In this document: positions 9,050-18,109 of the stretch, piece by piece
How the letters are laid out: each line of letters opens with the position of its first letter
Numbering within the stretch: the first letter of the stretch is position 1
Assembly: GCA_028712795.1 (NCBI GenBank)
Contig: JAQTPT010000040.1
Span: forward strand, 1-36,636
Direction of reading: 5' to 3'
DNA length: 36,636 nucleotides
Origin: Methylococcales bacterium
Lineage (GTDB): Bacteria; Pseudomonadota; Gammaproteobacteria; Methylococcales; Methylomonadaceae
Program-made: the position numbers and the translations under genes
Notes under the pieces: generated by a model
Seen by the model: the letters and a program-made list of their open reading frames with translations, nothing else
Databases searched by the model: none
What the model was told of the DNA's origin: nothing

Positions 9050-10477
9050 ATGAATACGAAAACTTTAAAAAACCATTTTAATGAAATGTACGCTGACAAT
9101 GGAGCGGTTCGTGATATTTACGAACGCTACTCAAACTGGTTAAATAAGTTGCCGGATGGCGCGCTGGAACGCAGAAACGCGGAAGCCGAGTTACTCTTCC
9201 GGCGCCTGGGCATTACTTTTGCGGTCTACGGCGAAACAGACAACGCGGAGCGATTGATCCCGTTTGATATTGTTCCTCGTATTTTCGGCGCGGCGGAATG
9301 GCAACGCCTGGAGCTCGGTCTCAAGCAACGGGTGCGTGCCCTTAATGCCTTCCTGCATGATATTTATCACGATCAGGAAATCATCAAGGCCGGCGTGATG
9401 AGCGCTCATCAGATCCAGGATAACGCGCAATACCGCCCCGAGATGCTGGGGGTCGATCTGCCTAACCAGGTTTATGCCCACATCGCCGGGATCGATTTGG
9501 TTCGGGTTGCGGAAAACGATTTCTATGTGTTGGAAGACAATCTGCGCACGCCGTCCGGTGTTTCCTACATGCTGGAAAACCGCAAAACCATGATGCGCTT
9601 ATTTCCCGAACTGTTTGCCAAACATACCGTCGAGCCAGTGGAACACTATCCGCAAATGCTGCTCAATACCCTACGCGAAGCGGCACCGTCCAATGTCGCT
9701 TATCCGGTCATCGTCGTGATGACGCCCGGATCCTATAACAGCGCCTATTTTGAACATGCCTACCTTGCCAGTCAAATGGGCGTGGAGCTGGTTGAAGGCC
9801 AGGATATGTTTGTGCATCAACAAAAAGTTTACATGCACACCACCGATGGCCCGCAACAGATCCATGTGATTTACCGCCGGGTAGATGACGACTTTATTGA
9901 TCCACGGGTGTTCCGTCCCGATTCGACTCTCGGCGTTCCGGGTTTGATGGATGCCTATTGTAGCGGCAATGTCGCACTGGCTAATGGTGTCGGCACCGGC
10001 GTGGCGGATGACAAATCCACCTATTTGTTCGTACCGGAAATGATCCGTTTTTATCTCGGTGAAACGCCGCTGCTGTCCAATGTGCCGACTTGGCGTCTGA
10101 GTGAGCCTGAAGATTTGAGCTATGTACTCGCGCATTTACCGGAATTGGTGGTCAAAGAAGTTCAGGGTTCTGGGGGCTACGGCATGCTGATTGGACCGAC
10201 CAGCTCGCAGGCCGAAATAGACGCTTACAAACAACGCATTCTGGCGGAACCCGCCAAATTTATTGCCCAACCAACCCTGGCCCTGTCCTCCTGCCCGACG
10301 CTGGTGGAATCCGGCGTTGCGCCGCGCCATGTCGATTTGAGGCCATTCGTGTTATCGGGCAAGGAAGTGCGTTTAGTGCCCGGCGGCCTGACCCGGGTAG
10401 CACTCAACGAAGGCTCGCTGGTGGTCAATTCCTCGCAGGGCGGCGGCACCAAAGACACTTGGGTACTGGAGAACTAA
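9050..10477 (+). CDS. Circularly permuted ATP-grasp protein (Anbu-linked)
   Basis: A 475-residue protein from the ATG at 9050 (MNTKTLKNHFNEMY). The frame is open further upstream to an ATG at 8984, but those 22 residues do not look like the family. Recognisable blocks are AERLIPFDIVPRI, LEDNLRTPSGVSYMLENR, YRRVDDDFIDP, VKEVQGSGGYGMLIGP and the C-terminal VNSSQGGGTKDTWVL. These are the conserved blocks of the circularly permuted ATP-grasp family (type 2; COG2308). ATP-grasp enzymes join a carboxylate to an amine via an acylphosphate, so this is the likely ligase of the locus. It is followed after 3 bp by the alpha-E gene, so the two are clearly co-translated. Confidence 0.93.
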   Translation: MNTKTLKNHFNEMYADNGAVRDIYERYSNWLNKLPDGALERRNAEAELLFRRLGITFAVYGETDNAERLIPFDIVPRIFGAAEWQRLELGLKQRVRALNAFLHDIYHDQEIIKAGVMSAHQIQDNAQYRPEMLGVDLPNQVYAHIAGIDLVRVAENDFYVLEDNLRTPSGVSYMLENRKTMMRLFPELFAKHTVEPVEHYPQMLLNTLREAAPSNVAYPVIVVMTPGSYNSAYFEHAYLASQMGVELVEGQDMFVHQQKVYMHTTDGPQQIHVIYRRVDDDFIDPRVFRPDSTLGVPGLMDAYCSGNVALANGVGTGVADDKSTYLFVPEMIRFYLGETPLLSNVPTWRLSEPEDLSYVLAHLPELVVKEVQGSGGYGMLIGPTSSQAEIDAYKQRILAEPAKFIAQPTLALSSCPTLVESGVAPRHVDLRPFVLSGKEVRLVPGGLTRVALNEGSLVVNSSQGGGTKDTWVLEN

Positions 10478-10480
10478 ATC

Positions 10481-11440
10481 ATGCTATCCCGCACCGCTGA
10501 AAATTTATATTGGTTGGCACGTCATATTGAGCGTGCCGAAAACACGGCACGTGTGTTGGACGTGGCGCACCGCACTTCGTTGCTGCCGTTGGATATTGAA
10601 GGCAGCCAAGCCTATTTGTGGTATGCGCCGCTGAATATAACCGGTTGCGCCGTCAGCTACGAAGCCAAATACGGACTGGCCAGAGCCGATGCCGTCACCC
10701 ATTTTATGGCATTGGATCCTGACAACCCGGCCAGTATTTATAGCTGCCTGCGGCTTGCCCGCGAGAATGCGCGTACTGTTCGAGGCGCAATTACCTCCGA
10801 AATGTGGCAAGTGATCAACGACACCTGGCTGGAACTCAATCGCCTGCCACAGCAGATGGATCATGAAAAATTCAGGGATTTTTTCGACTGGGTCAAGGAT
10901 CGCTCGCATCTGTTTCGCGGCGTCACGTTGGGAACGATACTTAAGGATATAGGGCTCAGCTTTATCAAGCTGGGGACTTTTCTCGAACGCGCCGACAACA
11001 CCGCGCGCATACTGGATGTGAAATATCATATCCTACTGCCCAGTGTAAGCGATGTTGGCGGTGCCGCTGATTATTACCAATGGGGCTCCTTATTAAAATC
11101 AGTGAGTGCTTTCGAAGCTTACCAAAAAATATATCGCGATGTGATTTCGCCGCAGCGGGTCAGCGAATTGCTGATTTTCAGGGATGATATGCCTCGCTCG
11201 CTGCATGCCTGCATGAATGAAGTGGAGGCCGCCTTGCTTGGCATTAACGGGATTTCGGGTCAGGAAGCCCGCCGTCTTGCAGGCGAACAACACGCGGCGC
11301 TGCATTTCGGCCGCATCGAAGATGCGTTTGGCCGAGGCCTACACGAATATCTCACCGATTTTTTAAAAAACACCGCCGTGTTGGGACGCGAGATTCGTGA
11401 GGCTTATTTATCGCGCCGGGACAGGCTATTGAACCAATAA
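10481..11440 (+). CDS. Alpha-E domain protein (Anbu-linked)
   Basis: A 319-residue, mostly helical protein beginning MLSRTAENLYWLARHIERAE, the signature N-terminus of the alpha-E family (COG2307). A second repeat-like block, FIKLGTFLERADNTARILDVKYH, sits near residues 160-185, as usual in the family. Its biochemical role is unknown. Comparative genomics places it beside circularly permuted ATP-grasp, transglutaminase-like and Anbu genes, suggesting it is an enzyme or partner in a peptide-modification pathway. The gap to the ATP-grasp gene is only 3 bp. Length is typical. Confidence 0.93.
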   Translation: MLSRTAENLYWLARHIERAENTARVLDVAHRTSLLPLDIEGSQAYLWYAPLNITGCAVSYEAKYGLARADAVTHFMALDPDNPASIYSCLRLARENARTVRGAITSEMWQVINDTWLELNRLPQQMDHEKFRDFFDWVKDRSHLFRGVTLGTILKDIGLSFIKLGTFLERADNTARILDVKYHILLPSVSDVGGAADYYQWGSLLKSVSAFEAYQKIYRDVISPQRVSELLIFRDDMPRSLHACMNEVEAALLGINGISGQEARRLAGEQHAALHFGRIEDAFGRGLHEYLTDFLKNTAVLGREIREAYLSRRDRLLNQ

Positions 11441-11884
11441 TGAGTATTGAGGAAGCGCAAATCTTCAGGACGTTCCTAGCCCAAAGTATAATTGACGGAA
11501 ACTTGCCCAATTTAAATTCGAGCGGCGGTCATTTTTGCAGCCGGCTGTATATTAATGTCAGGTTTCACTAGGTTGTTGTGATCAGAGCATAGATAGACTT
11601 AAAGATGATGTGGTTATTGTTTTCAATCGTTACAGTACCCGACGGGTTGTAGGTGTAGATTTGTATCCTGCTGGGGTTAAAGCAGGGGTAACGCAACCAG
11701 CAAGAAAAACTAAAAACAAATTGGCACGGAAAGCTAAATGTAAAAACTTGCTTAAGGATCAAGAATCTATAAATATAAACTACTCCGTTGCCAGCTGGTA
11801 TCGGTAATTAGCGTTATACCAACGATCCAGTTTAGATGTTTCAGTAAACCCAATTTGCTCATTAACAAGATATAAGCTTCCATC
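11441..11884. other. Intergenic region, no supported gene
   Basis: These 444 bp lie between the convergent alpha-E and putA genes. A 65-codon ORF at 11610-11807 ends in a Lys/Arg-rich stretch that vaguely resembles the tail of a TnpB-type transposase, but I cannot support that. No clear hairpin-plus-T-tract terminator was seen. Confidence 0.4.
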
Positions 11885-14800
11885 TCAGAATGAATCTGAA
11901 GGCATATCATTGACCAGTAAACTCGCATTGCCGCCAATAGCCGCGGTATTTGTGGTTACGGTTTGCTCACAGACAAAGCGGCGCAAATAATCGGGCCCGC
12001 CTGCTTTGGGGCCGGTGCCGGAAAGCCCCATGCCACCGAACGGTTGTACTCCGACTACAGCGCCGATCATATTCCTATTGATATAGATATTACCGACTTT
12101 TACGCCTTGCCGTATAGTCTTTATGTTGGCATCAATGCGACTGTGTATCCCTAAGGTTAATCCGTAGCCTGTTGAATTGACAGCTTCAATAACCCGATCC
12201 AGTTCAGAACCCCTATAACGGATCAGATGCAATACCGGTCCAAATATTTCCATCGTGAGTTGTGATAACAATTTTATTTCTAACAAAGTTGGCGGGAAAA
12301 AACTGCCATGGCGCAAGCTATTGTCCATGGGTAGTTGATAAAGTAGTTCCGCTTGCGGTTGCATTTGCTCCAAATGGCCGTGTAATGGGAACAAGGCGGC
12401 TTGGTCTATGACGGGGCCAATGTCGGTTTTATAAACACCAGGATCACCCATGGATAATTCCTGCATGGCCCCTTTCAACATGACTATGGTTTTCTCGGCG
12501 ATTTCCTGCTGCACAAAGAGTACGCGCAAAGCAGAACAACGTTGACCGGCGCTGTTAAAAGCCGATACGATGACATCTTGAACCAGTTGTTCCAATAAAG
12601 CGGAGCTATCGGCAATCATTACATTCTGACCACCGGTTTCGGCAATCAAGGGTACGATAGCCTGATGGTGTTGTGCCAGCTGCCGGTTGATAAACTGTGC
12701 AGTCTCCGTGGAGCCTGTGAAAGCAACGCCAGCAACCCTTGGGTCGGGCAATAAGTGTTGCCCGGTCAAACTGCCGCTTGCCGGTAAAAACTGTAAAACC
12801 GTTTCTGGTACGCCCGCCAGATGCAATATTTCCACGCAGCGCATCGCTGTTAAAGCTGTCTGGGTGGCGGGTTTTGCGATAACGGTGTTGCCTGCGGCCA
12901 GGGCTGCCGCTATCTGGCCGATAAAGATTGCTATCGGGAAATTCCATGGACTTATACAAACAAAGACGCCCCGTCCATAGTGGTAGAGCAGATTTTCCTC
13001 GCCAGTGATCCCTAACAGTTTTATGGGGACACTGAATAATTCGAGCGCCGATTGCGCATAATAGCGGCAAAAATCAACGGCTTCCCTGACTTCAGCCAAG
13101 GCATCTTTTATTGTTCGTCCACCTTCGCGGATACATAAGGAAACCAATTCCATGCGATGTCGTTCAAGAAGATCTGCGGCCTTTTGCAAGTAATCTGCGC
13201 GGGTTGCTGCGGTCTCATGCCGCCATTCATTAAAAGCATCCGCAGCGCCTTTTATTGCCTGTTCGATAGCCGGTTTGTCTGCATAAATCACGCTGCCGAC
13301 TGTTAATCGGTTATCTGCCGGGTTAGTTACAGGATGTTCTTCACCGGAATAACGACGGCCATTTATCAGGGGTGATGCCTGCCAATGCTTACCAGCTAAA
13401 GTCTCCAGAGTTTTCTGGAGTTGCTGTAACAGATCAGGGTCAGCCAGATTTAACCCCTGGGAATTAAGCCGTTGTTCGCCGTATAGGGAGCCAGGCAACA
13501 CAATTTGAGGTTTATACGCCGGAGTTTTCACTAACTCTAACGGATCACGGACCAATTCCTCAACGCTAATATCAGTGTGGTCAATCTGATTGATAAAAGA
13601 CGTATTGGCACCATTTTCCAGTAAGCGCCTGACCAGATAAGGCAACAATTCATGATAATGTCCGACCGGGGCATATATCCGGCATGGGGTTTGCCAGTTT
13701 TGTACTTCAATGATTTCATGATAAAGCGGCTCTCCCATGCCGTGCAGCCGCTGGAATTCATAACCGGGGTGATGTTTGCCGCAGTGATTTACGGCGGCCA
13801 GTGTGTGGGCGTTGTGGGTGGCGAACTGCGGATAAAAAACATCAGGCCGGGACAGAATAAGTTGTGAACAGGCCAGATAGGATACATCGGTCGCCGATTT
13901 ATGCGTAAACACAGGATAATTGCTCAGTCCATTTTCCTGCGCGCGTTTTATTTCGCTGTCCCAGTAAGCGCCCTTTACCAGGCGCAAGGGAATTTTCCCG
14001 TGCCGGTTTTCGGCCAAAGCAGCAAGCCAGCGGAGTGTAAGCAGAGCCCTTTTTTGGTAAGCCTGTACCGCCAAACCTAATCCCGTCCAACCACTTAAAT
14101 CAGGATGCATAAAAATGGCGGCAAAAATATCCAGGGACATTTCCAGACGATCTGATTCCTCCGCATCAACGGTGACAGAAATATTGGCAGCACGGGCCTT
14201 CCGTGCCAGAGTTAGCAGCTTGTCCGTTAATTCGTTGACGGCCCGGATATGCTGTAAAGGCTCATAACGAGGACACAGAGCCGACAATTTAATCGAAATA
14301 CCGGGATTGGCATAAATATCGGTGGATGAGGCGTGTTCAGCCAGTTTTATAATCGTCGACAGATAGGACTGGTAATAACGTTCAGCATCATACGCTGTTA
14401 AAGCCGCTTCGCCCAACATATCAAAAGAATAGCGATAAGGTGTTTCTTTTTCACACCGCTTTACCGCTTGCTTTATGTCGTCCGCGAAAACAAATTGCTC
14501 AGCCAGGTACTGCATGACCTTCTTTAAGGCAGACCGGATTAATGGCTCACCCATGCGCGATAATAGCTTTTCAAAGACTGGAAACCAGTGCCTTTCAGAG
14601 AACAAGACATGATCTTCAAATTTACTGGTTAATAACAGGGCCTGCGTGGATAAATTGACAAAAAATGAATCGCTACGCTGCAAATGCTTTTGCCAGTCAG
14701 CTTGGGTCAGTTTTTCCTGTAAAAACAAGTCTTGTGTAGTGCTGTCAGGAATACGCAGCAGGGCTTCGGCAATGCCCATTAAAATAATGCCTTCCTGTGA

Positions 14801-15013
14801 ATTGAGCTGATATTCGCGCAGTAATGCTGCGATTGGAGATTGCTGATCTTTTTTTGCTCTGACTGCATTAACCAGCGTTTTGGCGCTATCACTGACGGTC
14901 GCCGGGTTATAAGCGCCTAGAGCGGCTAATAATTCAGCGACACAAGCGTTTTCATCGGCTAAATAAGCCTGATTAATGCCTGTCCGTAATGCGGCAATTG
15001 TTTTATCCGTCAT
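11885..15013 (-). CDS. putA: Bifunctional proline dehydrogenase / L-glutamate-gamma-semialdehyde dehydrogenase
   Basis: The 1042-residue PutA oxidises proline to glutamate in two steps. The FAD-dependent proline dehydrogenase barrel covers about residues 180-480, with ISIKLSALCPRYEP and RLVKGAYWDSEIK blocks. The NAD-dependent aldehyde dehydrogenase covers about 545-1010, with SPWNFPIAIFIGQ, AFTGSTE, the general-base Glu in AETGGQN and the nucleophile Cys826 in GQRCSAL. The usual C-terminal GGNASLL motif is present. The N-terminus lacks the ribbon-helix-helix DNA-binding domain of E. coli PutA, so this is the shorter, non-autoregulating type with the normal arm and alpha domain. It is a single gene with no putP neighbour. 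Confidence 0.96.
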   Translation of the reverse strand: MTDKTIAALRTGINQAYLADENACVAELLAALGAYNPATVSDSAKTLVNAVRAKKDQQSPIAALLREYQLNSQEGIILMGIAEALLRIPDSTTQDLFLQEKLTQADWQKHLQRSDSFFVNLSTQALLLTSKFEDHVLFSERHWFPVFEKLLSRMGEPLIRSALKKVMQYLAEQFVFADDIKQAVKRCEKETPYRYSFDMLGEAALTAYDAERYYQSYLSTIIKLAEHASSTDIYANPGISIKLSALCPRYEPLQHIRAVNELTDKLLTLARKARAANISVTVDAEESDRLEMSLDIFAAIFMHPDLSGWTGLGLAVQAYQKRALLTLRWLAALAENRHGKIPLRLVKGAYWDSEIKRAQENGLSNYPVFTHKSATDVSYLACSQLILSRPDVFYPQFATHNAHTLAAVNHCGKHHPGYEFQRLHGMGEPLYHEIIEVQNWQTPCRIYAPVGHYHELLPYLVRRLLENGANTSFINQIDHTDISVEELVRDPLELVKTPAYKPQIVLPGSLYGEQRLNSQGLNLADPDLLQQLQKTLETLAGKHWQASPLINGRRYSGEEHPVTNPADNRLTVGSVIYADKPAIEQAIKGAADAFNEWRHETAATRADYLQKAADLLERHRMELVSLCIREGGRTIKDALAEVREAVDFCRYYAQSALELFSVPIKLLGITGEENLLYHYGRGVFVCISPWNFPIAIFIGQIAAALAAGNTVIAKPATQTALTAMRCVEILHLAGVPETVLQFLPASGSLTGQHLLPDPRVAGVAFTGSTETAQFINRQLAQHHQAIVPLIAETGGQNVMIADSSALLEQLVQDVIVSAFNSAGQRCSALRVLFVQQEIAEKTIVMLKGAMQELSMGDPGVYKTDIGPVIDQAALFPLHGHLEQMQPQAELLYQLPMDNSLRHGSFFPPTLLEIKLLSQLTMEIFGPVLHLIRYRGSELDRVIEAVNSTGYGLTLGIHSRIDANIKTIRQGVKVGNIYINRNMIGAVVGVQPFGGMGLSGTGPKAGGPDYLRRFVCEQTVTTNTAAIGGNASLLVNDMPSDSF

Positions 15014-15430
15014 GTTCAGAAGCCTTGGTAAAATTGGTTACCTACGAAGAAAGCACTTCGGCAAGCATGCCGTCAGGTGCCTCGAGCTTTTCCATTTCTC
15101 ATTAAGGATCAAATGGTTCGGGTACTTCTTTTACAGGACATGCTCCCGTGATTCAAAACCAGCATTAACAATCAGATGGCTTTAAACCTTTTCACTGGAC
15201 TGTAAAAATTAAGGCATAGCTGCTGCGCCAAGAATCCATAATCTTATTTTGTTATATTCATTTGACATAGTGTGTAAGTGCTAAAATCATCATCTGCTTG
15301 GCGGTTAAGTACGGAATACCAAACATTAAATAACACCAATAACAGACAGTTACAGTAAAAAATGGAACCTTTTATCACTGCCCATGCATAAGTATTGAGT
15401 AATAATACCTGATAACTGAATAGCTATTGA
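15014..15430. other. Intergenic region upstream of putA
   Basis: About 417 bp between the putA start and the end of the lipoprotein gene. It should contain the putA promoter. I see only AT-rich sequence, with no recognisable operator, RNA gene or repeat. Confidence 0.4.
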
Positions 15431-16102
15431 TTATTGACGGACTATTCCGGATTCAAGGAATGACTTGACCAGTGCGCTACCATAAGAGGCAGCAAAATCG
15501 GATAAGGATGCTGGGTTCATTGTTCCTGATAGAGCTGACCAAAGTAATTGATCATCGGCAACACTATAAAAATTGGTCGTAACTTCATAGTCTAAATTTT
15601 GCACATAATATCCAGGTGTTTGATTATATGCTCCACCATACATATAGTTGTACATGCCTCCGTAATAACCTCTGAAACCATACATGCCAACAGCTGGTGT
15701 ATAACTGTATGTGCCAGGCACATAACTTATTGATTTTTCTATATTCTTAAAAACAAAAACTAAAGCCCCATCAACCCCGGCTGCTTTTAATTTATTGGCT
15801 ATTATCTCTTTCGCTCCTTTATCCAGCTTGCCATCACTGTCTACATCAATCAAATTTGCGGGCAATATAGCAGAACCAGCCACGGCGTGATAACCGTTTT
15901 TAGTTAACTCTTTGATAATACTTTTTTCAATAGTGGATCGTATTACCAGATCGTTGGATAAACCTAATACGACGATAGAATGGTATTTTTGAGCAACGGC
16001 TTCGGGCTTTGTCCAGGTTCCGTCAATTGTTGTTACAGTAGCACAGGAAGATAAAAACAACAGTATGGGTGCTATAGATAGTGTTATGTGGATGGTTTTC
16101 AT
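15431..16102 (-). CDS. Putative lipoprotein with a Tyr/Gly-rich middle
   Basis: The 223-residue product starts with a lipoprotein signal peptide (MKTIHITLSIAPILLFLSSC) whose lipobox LSSC puts the acylated Cys at residue 20. Mature residues 40-110 look like a compact alpha/beta domain (SIVVLGLSNDLVIRSTIEKS). Residues about 125-165 are strikingly rich in Tyr, Gly, Met and Pro. The C-terminus predicts a SALSGTMNPAS-type surface. Similar small lipoproteins of unknown function occur in many gammaproteobacteria. I infer an outer-membrane or periplasmic location and no function. It is divergent from the YceK-like lipoprotein gene. Confidence 0.75.
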   Translation of the reverse strand: MKTIHITLSIAPILLFLSSCATVTTIDGTWTKPEAVAQKYHSIVVLGLSNDLVIRSTIEKSIIKELTKNGYHAVAGSAILPANLIDVDSDGKLDKGAKEIIANKLKAAGVDGALVFVFKNIEKSISYVPGTYSYTPAVGMYGFRGYYGGMYNYMYGGAYNQTPGYYVQNLDYEVTTNFYSVADDQLLWSALSGTMNPASLSDFAASYGSALVKSFLESGIVRQ

Positions 16103-16406
16103 TTTAATTATCTTTGTTTAAAAGGTCTACGAACGGAAAGATATTGACATGATGTTCTTCAATACCAGCTCTAACTAACTCAATCGTCTTTATAATACTT
16201 ATATGGAATGGTGATTTCGTCAAATAGGTTTACAATTTTTACTTCAAGCAAAGTGACTTCAGGAACACCTTGTTTTTCTCACTGAACTAGCATCAGCATT
16301 TGAACAGAAAATTAAAGTTTGTTACATTCGACTCATAAGTGCAACCGAAAATAAGTGAAAAAAAGAATTGCTTAGTAGTCTTAACTATTCAACCTCGTTA
16401 ACTGTA
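16103..16406. promoter_or_regulatory. Divergent promoter region between two lipoprotein genes
   Basis: An AT-rich region of about 300 bp separates the start codons of the two divergent lipoprotein genes and must hold promoters for both. I see no clear consensus boxes or operator palindromes. In the YceK-like frame a TTG at 16368 is possible, but the ATG at 16407 is a better start. Confidence 0.3.
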
Positions 16407-16685
16407 ATGTTCAAGCAAGTCGTGGTTGGAGGCATTTGCATCATGTGGCTGTCAGGATGCGCTACTTTTAAATCTTTAGATGTAGCTGCGCATCTGCCCT
16501 TGTATGAACGTACATTGATTTATAGTGGAACTCGGCTTGATTGGGCAGCAATAACAAAAAATGATGCAGCTCTCAGTAAACTTAAAGCAGCGCCACCGAG
16601 TTTCCCATTAGTTGATCTGCCCTTAAGTTTCGCTTTGGATTCTATATTTTCACCGCTAACGGTCTCGGCCGAGATTTTTCATTGA
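16407..16685 (+). CDS. YceK/YidQ family (DUF1375) lipoprotein
   Basis: A 92-residue lipoprotein. The ATG at 16407 begins MFKQVVVGGICIMWLSGC, a short signal peptide with lipobox LSGC (Cys18). The mature part carries YSGTRLDW and the conserved FPLVDLPLSFALDSIFSPLT block that defines the YceK/YidQ (DUF1375) family. The function of these small envelope lipoproteins is unknown. Length is normal. An in-frame TTG at 16368 would add 13 residues ahead of the signal peptide and is unlikely. Confidence 0.85.
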   Translation: MFKQVVVGGICIMWLSGCATFKSLDVAAHLPLYERTLIYSGTRLDWAAITKNDAALSKLKAAPPSFPLVDLPLSFALDSIFSPLTVSAEIFH

Positions 16686-16800
16686 TTGGTAGAATTCGAT
16701 AGAGTAGAGATGTGGCAATGCATTGATGCCTCCAGGAAATTAGGTAACTATCAACCCAGTGATTAATTTTGACTAAGTGTTAACAATTTCAGCTAAATAG

Positions 16801-16932
16801 TTGGAGGGATTAGCCGCTGCGCTTTGGGAAGAAAAAGGGTATACAGCTGTTTACCGCGTTCCTGACTCTGGCGATGATGGCGTAGATGACTGGCGCTTGG
16901 CGGTGCTAAAGGCGTGCTTATACAGTGTCAAA
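16801..16932 (+). pseudogene. Mrr-type restriction endonuclease domain, frameshifted remnant
   Basis: From 16801 one frame reads AAALWEEKGY, then PDSGDDGVD. About base 16889 the reading must shift, and the next frame continues LALGGAKGVLIQC to about 16925. Together these form the N-terminal part of an Mrr_cat nuclease fold: a helix with W-x3-GY, then the catalytic SGD-DGVD, then the catalytic-type strand GVLIQCK. Downstream sequence cannot be aligned to the family and there is no start or full-length ORF. It is a small decayed fragment of a DNA-cleaving, probably type IV restriction-like protein. Confidence 0.7.
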
Positions 16933-17076
16933 GGGCTGGTCTCCTATTGTCTTTGATACCCAAAATTCGCCTTTTTTGAACTGGGCCAATCTGAGCATTC
17001 CTGTGTCCGTAAAAATAACTAACGTCAGGCATGGGGATCTTAGAACAATTTTTGATTTATTCAACAACTCCCTTCT

Positions 17077-17721
17077 CTACCAAGTTCTAAACCTACCAGA
17101 ATCCAAATGAACAAAATTATTCCGAGGATAATAGCCCACGCCACCTTGCGCCATAGTCAGCGCGGCGTTTCTAATTATTTTCGATGATATTCCTTCAACT
17201 CTTATGTCAATTGCCCTGCCTTGCATGTGAAAACTATGTTCTGCAACTCCATGGCTATGTTTGCGTAACCGGGCATTGGTAAGTGGAGAACGATAACCGG
17301 AGATAATATGAAAAGGTTTATTAAGGCCAAGGGTTTGCTTCAGATCAAACAACTGATCCAGTAATGCAGTATCAATGGGGTAAATATCATCGGTACGGAA
17401 GTCTCGAAGCAAATAATTGATTTGTAGCAGTGCTTCTTTAATATAATCGCCGCGTTCAAAATAGGTTAACCTTAATTTTTCGCCGGTATGCGTATGTTCG
17501 AAGGAGAGTGTTTTGTATCCAGGACTATGGAGATAAGGTGTCGGAGCCTGAGCTTGCTGTGTAAATCCGTGCTGACCCACCTGCCGAACAGCCGCTGTTT
17601 CAACCCCGCATCCGCTCAATGCCAGTACAGACCCATAAACCAGTTTCTTCAGAAACATGCGTCTTGATGCGACAGTAATATCTTCACCAAACTTCGTTTT
17701 TTTTAATAATTGTTCTTTCAA
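17077..17721 (-). CDS. Tat-exported DUF882/YcbK-like M15 peptidase
   Basis: A 214-residue protein of the DUF882 (YcbK/MepK-like, peptidase M15A) family, which cleaves peptidoglycan cross-links in the periplasm. The N-terminus has a twin-arginine motif, SRRMFLK (about residues 19-25), followed by a hydrophobic stretch and a Cys that could be lipidated (ALSGCG). The zinc-site residues lie in HIISGYRSP, HSFHMQGRAIDIR and FVHLDSGRFRTW. The length fits. The neighbouring genes give no further clue to its role. Confidence 0.9.
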   Translation of the reverse strand: MKEQLLKKTKFGEDITVASRRMFLKKLVYGSVLALSGCGVETAAVRQVGQHGFTQQAQAPTPYLHSPGYKTLSFEHTHTGEKLRLTYFERGDYIKEALLQINYLLRDFRTDDIYPIDTALLDQLFDLKQTLGLNKPFHIISGYRSPLTNARLRKHSHGVAEHSFHMQGRAIDIRVEGISSKIIRNAALTMAQGGVGYYPRNNFVHLDSGRFRTW

Positions 17722-18109
17722 AGATTTAACTCATATAACGCAATTATGAAATGTTTTAATAAAACACGGACATATCAGAATTTGTATTAGTTCAGGCTTG
17801 CTCTGAAATAAACTGGTTTTTTTTTGAATTATTTGACCTGGTTAAATTCAGCCTGGAAACTATTTTTTCACATCAGCAGGCCATCGATTAATGTAACCTT
17901 GGAGGGATACGCCCGTAAAACATTTTACCACAATAGGCTCGATGATTAATATAAAACTCGAGCCGCTTGTCTAAAGCGTAAGGTGCAACCCGTAGGGCGC
18001 AATAGGCGATAGCCGTATTGCGCCGGATGTTGAACTCTGCTGTTGGCGCAATACGCTGTCGCTATTGCGCCCTACAAGGTAAAGAGCCAAACGGCATGGA
18101 AAGTTACCC
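17722..18109. other. Intergenic region downstream of nifQ
   Basis: About 390 bp with no coding sequence I can support. It contains a large imperfect palindrome (17992-18075) and otherwise AT-rich sequence that should hold the DUF882 gene promoter. It marks the 3' end of the nif unit. Confidence 0.5.
17992..18075. repeat. REP-like imperfect palindrome (cruciform)
   Basis: Left arm 17992-18024 begins GTAGGGCGCAATA and ends CGTATTGCGCC. Right arm 18045-18075 is close to its reverse complement, ending TATTGCGCCCTAC, with about 20 bases between. Each arm is itself nearly palindromic around GGCGCAATA. This is the design of dispersed REP/BIME or small MITE-like elements. It may act as a transcript end or RNA-stabilising hairpin for the nif unit. 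Confidence 0.75.

Noticed and set aside
11610..11807. Possible TnpB-type transposase tail
   Set aside because: Only a Lys/Arg-rich tail is suggestive. No catalytic or zinc-finger motif is visible.
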